Shown: positions 59,185 to 64,000 of the stretch, piece by piece
Position numbering within the stretch: position 1 is the stretch's first letter
Layout of the letters: every line of letters begins with the position of its first letter
From: UBA2386 sp046306335
GTDB lineage: Bacteria > Planctomycetota > UBA1135 > UBA2386
NCBI GenBank assembly: GCA_046306335.1
Contig: JBKDXM010000047.1
Coordinates: forward strand, 34,330-98,329
Length of the DNA stretch: 64,000 nt
Direction of reading: 5' to 3'
Notes under the pieces: model-generated
What the model was told of the DNA's origin: nothing
Database searches by the model: none
Seen by the model: the letters and a program-made list of their open reading frames with translations, nothing else
Program-made: the position numbers and the translations under genes

Positions 59185-62100
59185 TCAGCGCGTCCGCGCC
59201 GGCGCGCGCAGCTCGATCTCCTCGACGCGCAGCGCCTCGCCCCACGTCGCGAAGCCGATGCGGCGCTTGCCGGGGATCGGCAGCAGCGGGGCCTGGTCGA
59301 ACAGCGCCTGCTCGCCGAGCCGGACGGTCAGGCGGTTGGCCCACAGCGACACGGCGAGCACCACCGGCTTCTTGCCGTCGCGCGGCATCGGCGCGAGGTC
59401 GCTCTGGTAGACGCGCTGGTCGTAGCGTTCGAGCCACGCGCGGACCTGTTCGCCCTGCGGCTCCAGGATCAGCGTCCAGCCGCACAACGCGTCGCGCTGG
59501 CCATCGCCCTGCAGGATCAAGCCGAGCTTCGGCGCCGGCGCGTCGGCCGGCAGGTCGACGGTCAACAGGAACGCGTCGGCCTCCGCGGTCGCCTTCTCCG
59601 GCAGCCACGCGAGGTTGCTCGGCGAGTCCTTGGGGAAGCCGGGGCGCACGGTGTGCTTGCGCCACTCGACGCCGCGGTCGGTGGCGTGGCCTTCGAGCGC
59701 GCCGTTGCGGACGCGCCAGCTGCCGACGACGGCGTCGAGCTTCTTGTGCTCGCCGGCCTGGTCGAATCGGGCGCGGAAGCGCGACGGCCACTTGCGGCCG
59801 TCCGGCGCGTCGATGGCGGCGAGCTTCTTCGTCGGCGGCTCGGCGTCGGCGGTCCAGCCGGCGAGCGGCAGGCCGTTGCGCTGCGCCAGCGCGACCGTGA
59901 GGCCGCTACCGCCCCACGTGTTGCGCACCTTGACCAGCACCTTGTTGCGGCCGGCGCGCAGGCTGATCGGGAAGCGGATCGCGTCGGGCAGGCCGACCGT
60001 CCAGTCCGGCCGCCACGGCCCGAGTTGCGCGCCGCCGCCGCCGTCGTGCTTGCCGATCAGCTCGTCGTTGACGAACAGCGTGACGTCGTCGTCGCCGCGC
60101 AGGTGCAGCCACGCCGCCGTCGGCGCGGCCACCGTCACGTGCGTCAGCGCGTAGATCGCGCTGTCGTCCATGTACTGCCAGTCGAACTGCAGCCAGCCGC
60201 TCGGCGTCACCGTGACGGGCTTCGGCCCGGGCCGCCGCCACGTCGGGTTGTTGTTGATGCTCTCGTAGCGCGCCTGCAGGTCGACCTCGAGCTCCGGCGC
60301 GAAGCGGAAGGCGTCGGGATCGACGCCCTGCTTGCGGAACGGCCCGATCACCTGCCAGTCGCGGAGCACGCCGAGCCGTTCGCCGTGCCGCTCGACGCCC
60401 GCGCCCGTCTGCGCCAGTTCGCGCGCGAGCCGGTCGCGCGGCACCGGCGAGCCCGGCTGGTCCTCGAGCGGCGGACCGAGCTGGCGCGCGGCCGCGGCGC
60501 GCTGTTCGCGGCGTGCGGCCTCGCGGTCCTCGGGCAGCAGCGGCCAGCGGAAGCGGATCAGGTCGGCCCAGGCCGGCTCGCCGAACGCCTCGGCGAGGTG
60601 ATGGCCGAACGCGCGCGCCAGCGTCGGCGTGCGCGCGTCCTTGACCTGGCAGGCGCGGTAGTCGCGGAAGAAGCGGCGGTAGCGGTCCCACTGCCAGCCG
60701 TCCGCCGACTTGCCGTACGCGGTCATGAAGTGCAGGAAGAAGCCGGCGCTCGGCCCGTAGTTCGGGATGCGCCAGTACTCCAGGTCGCGCTCCAGGTAGT
60801 CCTGCAGGAACGCGCGCGCGGCCAGACCGACCGCGGCGCGGCCGGGGCCCTGCTGGCCGAGCTCCAGCAGCGCGAAGGCGGCGCCGAAGTCGGCGAGCCC
60901 CTCGCGCATGCCGCCGTAGACCGGCGCCGTGTCGTCGATGCAGTGCGTCAGCTCGTGGTACAGCAGGCCGGTGTCGACGCGCGTCGCCTTGGCGGCCGGA
61001 TCGGCGTTGCCGATGTCGATGACCTTGCCGCCGCCGACGCCGCCGCCGAACTCCCACAGTTCCTTCCAGTAGACGGTGATGCGGTCGCCGTCGGGGTTGG
61101 GCACGCGGCCGAACAGGTCGGTCAGGTACAGGTAGGCGAGGTCGAAGCGCAGCAGGCTGTCGGCGGGCACGCCATCGACGAGCGCCTGCGGGCCGATCAG
61201 CACGAAGCGGTGCGAGACGCGCGAGCCGGTGCGCGCCCAGCACGGATGGTTGCGCGCCGCGTCGGCCTCGGCGCGCTGCTCGGGCGGCACGTCGGCGAGC
61301 CACGCCTTCTCCAGCGCCTCGCGCGCCGCCTTGCCGGCCTCGCGGTGTTCGGGCGTGAACTCCAGCGTGCGCAGCAGTTCGCGCGCGACGGCGCGCTGCT
61401 GCGGGTCCTTCGCCATCGCCTCGCACGCGGCGATGCGGGCGAGGCCCTTCGGCGCCTCGCCGTCGAGCCGCTGCGCCTCCGCCTGCTGCTCCTTGCCCAG
61501 CGCGAAGATCCGGGAGGCGATGGCGTCGCGGTCCTTCGTCGTGCGCGCGGCGTCGCCGAGCGCGCCCAGCACCGCGCGGTCGGCGTCCTCCTGCAGCGCG
61601 CCGCCGACTTCGTCGAGCAGCAGCAGCGCGCCGTGCAGCTTGCCGGCGTCGTGCATGCGGCCGGCGACCTGCCGCAGCCAGCGCGCGCGTTCGTCGCGGA
61701 CACGGCGGCGCACGATGTCGGCTTCCTCGAACGTCAGCGGCGCCGGCGGCATGCGGCCGACGCCGGCGAGCGCCTTCTGCAGCTTCTGCTTCTGCGCGTA
61801 GTCGGCGACGCGGCGGAAGGCGAACTCCAGCGTGTCCCAGGCCTCGGCCGGCGACTTCGCGGCGAGCGGCGCTGCGGCGGCGATGGCCGCGTCCGCGACC
61901 GCTGCGTCCGCCGCGGCGGCGACCTCCGGCCAGACGAACCGCGCGACCGGCGCGAGGCCGCCTTCGTTGCGCGCCGACAGCGGCGGCAGCTTGCGCTCGC
62001 CGGTGGCGTCGACGAAGCCCAGCCAGACCTCGACCGCGTCGCCGGCGCGCAGTTCCGCGGGGGGCGTGCGGAACGGCAGCGGCAGCGCGTAGGCGACCGG

Positions 62101-62385
62101 CTTGCCGACCGGCCAGCGGCGGCTCGCCGTCGGCGGCGCGTGGTCGCGGCGCAACAGCAGCGTGCCGCCGCGCCGCAGTTCGACGCGCACCGACCACGCC
62201 GCGTCGAGTTCCTGCTCGGCGGTGAACGAGAGCCGCAGCGTGGCGGCGCCGGTCGTCGCCAGGGCCGCAGCGTCGACGGTCGCCTCGCAGCGCACCGGCA
62301 GCGATTGCGGGAACGCGTCCTGCGCCGCGGCAGCGGCGGCGAGCAGGGCGGCGACGGACGTCGCGTGGAGCAGGCGGAGCGGCAT
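59185..62385 (-). CDS. Secreted HELTH zinc metallopeptidase (second copy)
   Basis: 1066 aa with a signal peptide (LHATSVAALLAAAAAAQ). A helical, charged N-terminal region (residues of about 170-370) precedes the zinc site HELTH at 477-481 (LLYHELTHCIDDT), with GGMREGLADFGAAF supplying the Glu ligand. C-terminal parts are beta-sandwich domains: a PA14/NPCBM-like region (WLHLRGDDDVTLFVNDELIG) and a LamG/3-keto-disaccharide hydrolase-like tail. It has the same domain order as the 15647-19021 protein, so the two are probably paralogues by rearrangement. TACGCT lies 13 nt before the start. Confidence 0.82.
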   Translation of the reverse strand: MPLRLLHATSVAALLAAAAAAQDAFPQSLPVRCEATVDAAALATTGAATLRLSFTAEQELDAAWSVRVELRRGGTLLLRRDHAPPTASRRWPVGKPVAYALPLPFRTPPAELRAGDAVEVWLGFVDATGERKLPPLSARNEGGLAPVARFVWPEVAAAADAAVADAAIAAAAPLAAKSPAEAWDTLEFAFRRVADYAQKQKLQKALAGVGRMPPAPLTFEEADIVRRRVRDERARWLRQVAGRMHDAGKLHGALLLLDEVGGALQEDADRAVLGALGDAARTTKDRDAIASRIFALGKEQQAEAQRLDGEAPKGLARIAACEAMAKDPQQRAVARELLRTLEFTPEHREAGKAAREALEKAWLADVPPEQRAEADAARNHPCWARTGSRVSHRFVLIGPQALVDGVPADSLLRFDLAYLYLTDLFGRVPNPDGDRITVYWKELWEFGGGVGGGKVIDIGNADPAAKATRVDTGLLYHELTHCIDDTAPVYGGMREGLADFGAAFALLELGQQGPGRAAVGLAARAFLQDYLERDLEYWRIPNYGPSAGFFLHFMTAYGKSADGWQWDRYRRFFRDYRACQVKDARTPTLARAFGHHLAEAFGEPAWADLIRFRWPLLPEDREAARREQRAAAARQLGPPLEDQPGSPVPRDRLARELAQTGAGVERHGERLGVLRDWQVIGPFRKQGVDPDAFRFAPELEVDLQARYESINNNPTWRRPGPKPVTVTPSGWLQFDWQYMDDSAIYALTHVTVAAPTAAWLHLRGDDDVTLFVNDELIGKHDGGGGAQLGPWRPDWTVGLPDAIRFPISLRAGRNKVLVKVRNTWGGSGLTVALAQRNGLPLAGWTADAEPPTKKLAAIDAPDGRKWPSRFRARFDQAGEHKKLDAVVGSWRVRNGALEGHATDRGVEWRKHTVRPGFPKDSPSNLAWLPEKATAEADAFLLTVDLPADAPAPKLGLILQGDGQRDALCGWTLILEPQGEQVRAWLERYDQRVYQSDLAPMPRDGKKPVVLAVSLWANRLTVRLGEQALFDQAPLLPIPGKRRIGFATWGEALRVEEIELRAPARTR

Positions 62386-62494
62386 GCGGCGGGCCGCCAG
62401 CGTAGCGCGTGGGTCGATCGGTCCGAGGGCGTCGGACGTCGCCCGACCCCGGTGCCCGGGCGTGCGGCAAGGTCGGCGTCGGCGGCACCCGCCT

Positions 62495-62889
62495 GGAGCC
62501 TGCGTCACCGCAGGCCACGCCGCCCGGCGCGTACCGCAGCTGCCGTTCGTTTTGCTGCCGCCCCTCCGTTCGCCCTGCCCCGCCTGCGCTGCCCCGCCTG
62601 CGCTGCGCTGTGCTCTCTGTGTTGTCTGTGGTTGTTCTGCTTCTGCAGCAGCAGAAAGGAACCACAGAGGACACAGAGGACACAGAGCCCAACACCAAGC
62701 GCCCAGCAGCAAGCAACACCCAGCAGTCGCGGGGCAGATGGTTGCAGACCGCGAGCCGGAGCGCGCCTGTGCGTCCGGGCGCTCGCTGCCGAGCGTCCGC
62801 GCATCACCGATCCGCCTGCGGTCGCCGGCTTCGCCCCGACCGCGAATCCGCGCACCGGATCGGCGCGCGTTCCGTGACGCAGGCTCCTA
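62495..62889 (+). repeat. Interspersed repeat element, copy C (complete)
   Basis: About 395 bp bounded by a perfect 14-bp inverted repeat: GGAGCCTGCGTCAC (62495-62508) and its complement GTGACGCAGGCTCC (62874-62887). The next two bases complete TA, so the outer end reads TAGGAG on the minus strand. The 50-bp block next to the right end is identical to copy A's. The interior holds a direct duplication (TGCGCTGCCCCGCC) and a long stem-loop at 62613-62687 whose right arm has tandem CACAGAGGA units. No open frame in it looks like a real gene. It fills most of the gap between the metallopeptidase and the ABC-F gene. Confidence 0.85.
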
Positions 62890-64000
62890 CGACCAGTTCT
62901 CCCACTGCGCGTACGCGTCGGCGAGCTCCTGCTTGTGCTTCGCCTCGTCCCCCTGCAGCGCCTTCATCTTCGCCGCGCTGGCGTAGTTGGCCGGATCGAG
63001 CATCGCCGCGCGCAGGCCTTCGATCGCCGCTTCCAGCTGCATGATGCGCTCCTCCAGCTTCTGGAACATCCGGGGGTTGCGCACCTTGCCGGTCTCGATC
63101 GCCTTCTTCGGCTCGGCGACCGGCAGCGCGGCGGCGGCCTTGCGCGCGGCCGCGTCCTTGGCCTCGGCCTCGGCGGCGCGCGCGGCGCCGCGTTCCTCGG
63201 CGAGCACGCGCTGGCACTGCGCGAGGCCCTGGTCGAACGCGCGCACGGCGCCGCCTTCGACCCACAGCACGCGGTCGGCGACCTCGTCGACGAGCTGCCG
63301 GTCGTGCGTGATCAGCACGACGGTGCCGGGAAACTCCTTGAGCGCCTGCTCCAGGCCCTCGGTGCCGGCGACGTCGAGGTGGTTGGTCGGCTCGTCGAGG
63401 CACAGCAGGTCGAACTGCGCGCGCGTCATGCGCGCGAGCGCCAGCCGCTGCTTCTCGCCGCCGGACAGCTCGGCGACCGGCTTCTCGACGTCCTCGCCGC
63501 AGAACAGGAACAGCGCGAGGTGGTCGCGCAGCGGCCCCTCCGGCACCGTGCGGTCGAGCTCGCGCAGCGCGTCGAGCACCGTGCCGTGCTGCGGCAGGTC
63601 GTTCTTCTCCTGGCTGAAGTAGCCGATGCGCAGGTTGTGCGCGCGCTGGATCGCCCCGGCGGCCGGCGCGCCGATGCCGGCGAGCAGGCGCAGCAGCGTG
63701 GTCTTGCCGGCACCGTTGCGGCCGAGCAGCGCGGTGACCTCGCCGAACCAGACGCGGAAGTCGGCGTGCTCGATCAGCGTGCGCGCGCCGGCCTTCACCG
63801 TCAGGTCGACGCCCTCGAGCGCCACCTGCCCCTGCTGGCCGCGCGTCGTCTGGCCGAAGGTCAGCCGCATCTGCGCGCGCTTGCCCTGCGGCTTGTCGAT
63901 CAGCTGCAGCCGCTGCAGGCGCTTGAGCCGGCCCTTGGCCTGCGCGCTCATGCGCCCGGCCATGTTGCGGCGGATGTACTCCATCTCCTTCTCGACGAAC
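62887..64000 (-). CDS. ABC-F family ATPase, C-terminal half (runs off right edge)
   Basis: The window holds the inter-domain linker (FVEKEMEYIRRNMAGRMSAQ, then AKGRLKRLQRL) and the second nucleotide-binding domain: Walker A LLGRNGAGKTTLL, signature ELSGGEKQRLALARM and Walker B LLCLDEPTNHLDV. It ends with a charged coiled-coil tail (PRMFQKLEERIMQLEAAIEG). ABC-F proteins act on ribosomes (EttA/Uup/antibiotic-protection types), not in transport. The tail points to the Uup-like or YdiF-like side. Its TAG stop is the outermost triplet of repeat copy C. Confidence 0.92.
   Translation of the reverse strand, partial: FVEKEMEYIRRNMAGRMSAQAKGRLKRLQRLQLIDKPQGKRAQMRLTFGQTTRGQQGQVALEGVDLTVKAGARTLIEHADFRVWFGEVTALLGRNGAGKTTLLRLLAGIGAPAAGAIQRAHNLRIGYFSQEKNDLPQHGTVLDALRELDRTVPEGPLRDHLALFLFCGEDVEKPVAELSGGEKQRLALARMTRAQFDLLCLDEPTNHLDVAGTEGLEQALKEFPGTVVLITHDRQLVDEVADRVLWVEGGAVRAFDQGLAQCQRVLAEERGAARAAEAEAKDAAARKAAAALPVAEPKKAIETGKVRNPRMFQKLEERIMQLEAAIEGLRAAMLDPANYASAAKMKALQGDEAKHKQELADAYAQWENWS

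Noticed and set aside
58117..62877. A rightward frame of nearly 1600 codons
   Set aside because: It begins inside the cytochrome/monooxygenase gene, runs antisense to the metallopeptidase and crosses the repeat element, with no recognisable domain.

Overview
The window is very GC-rich (roughly 70% or more by eye) and densely coded on both strands, with few Shine-Dalgarno sites and many secreted or lipid-anchored proteins. Three secreted proteins end in a similar PGC-containing C-terminal module (in the genes at 9459-12725, 33968-35632 and 43637-45340). That module, a PEP-CTERM tail on a VIT/vWA-like protein, and fusions of cytochrome c, copper-monooxygenase-like and TPR domains all suggest a Planctomycetota bacterium, probably a marine or soil lineage related to the Pla163/Poly30 group. 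The phylum call is an inference from protein style; there is no rRNA in the window.

Layout. 0-3.5 kb: start of an ECF sigma factor running off the left edge, a secreted protein with calcium-binding-type repeats, tRNA-Arg(CCG) and an M61 peptidase. 3.6-5.7 kb: a three-gene leftward unit (small membrane protein, LexA, dual-CDGSH protein) with a recognisable promoter, and a divergent hemerythrin-like gene. 5.7-9.4 kb: glycosyltransferase, GNAT-like acyltransferase and membrane SGNH hydrolase, probably an envelope polysaccharide unit. 9.4-19.1 kb: three large leftward secreted proteins (M36-like metalloprotease, beta-propeller/phosphoesterase lipoprotein, HELTH metalloprotease). 19.1-21.1 kb: a PurM-family protein and a divergent methyltransferase. 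21.5-28 kb: PEP-CTERM VIT protein, lipoprotein, DUF900 hydrolase and an Lnt-like acyltransferase. 28-33.9 kb: two unknown membrane proteins, an overlapping biotin carboxylase / BCCP / DinB-YfiT run, an HPP membrane protein, and a heme-oxygenase-like diiron protein fused to a cupin. 34-39.1 kb: duplicated-domain secreted protein, ferredoxin, LigB-type dioxygenase, RlmN and DUF2238. 39.6-48.4 kb: lipoprotein, two large exported proteins, Pta, GDPD and an Rpn-type nuclease. 48.5-57 kb: AtuA pair, cytochrome c lipoprotein, queuosine-precursor transporter, ArgS and a four-gene translationally coupled acyl-activation cassette. 57.3-64 kb: cytochrome c/Cu-monooxygenase/TPR protein, a second HELTH protease and an ABC-F ATPase cut by the right edge.

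The most unusual non-coding signal is an interspersed repeat of about 400 bp. It occurs at 21.1-21.5, 39.1-39.5 and 62.5-62.9 kb, only between genes. It has terminal inverted repeats, a 50-bp stretch identical between copies 41 kb apart, and a central stem-loop built on tandem CACAGAGGA units. A miniature copy of about 50 bp lies beside the first. In two copies the TAG stop codon of the neighbouring gene sits at the element's end. No transposase is visible.

Many genes have a TAnnnT hexamer only 6-17 nt before the start codon and no Shine-Dalgarno sequence, suggesting frequent leaderless or very short-leader transcripts.
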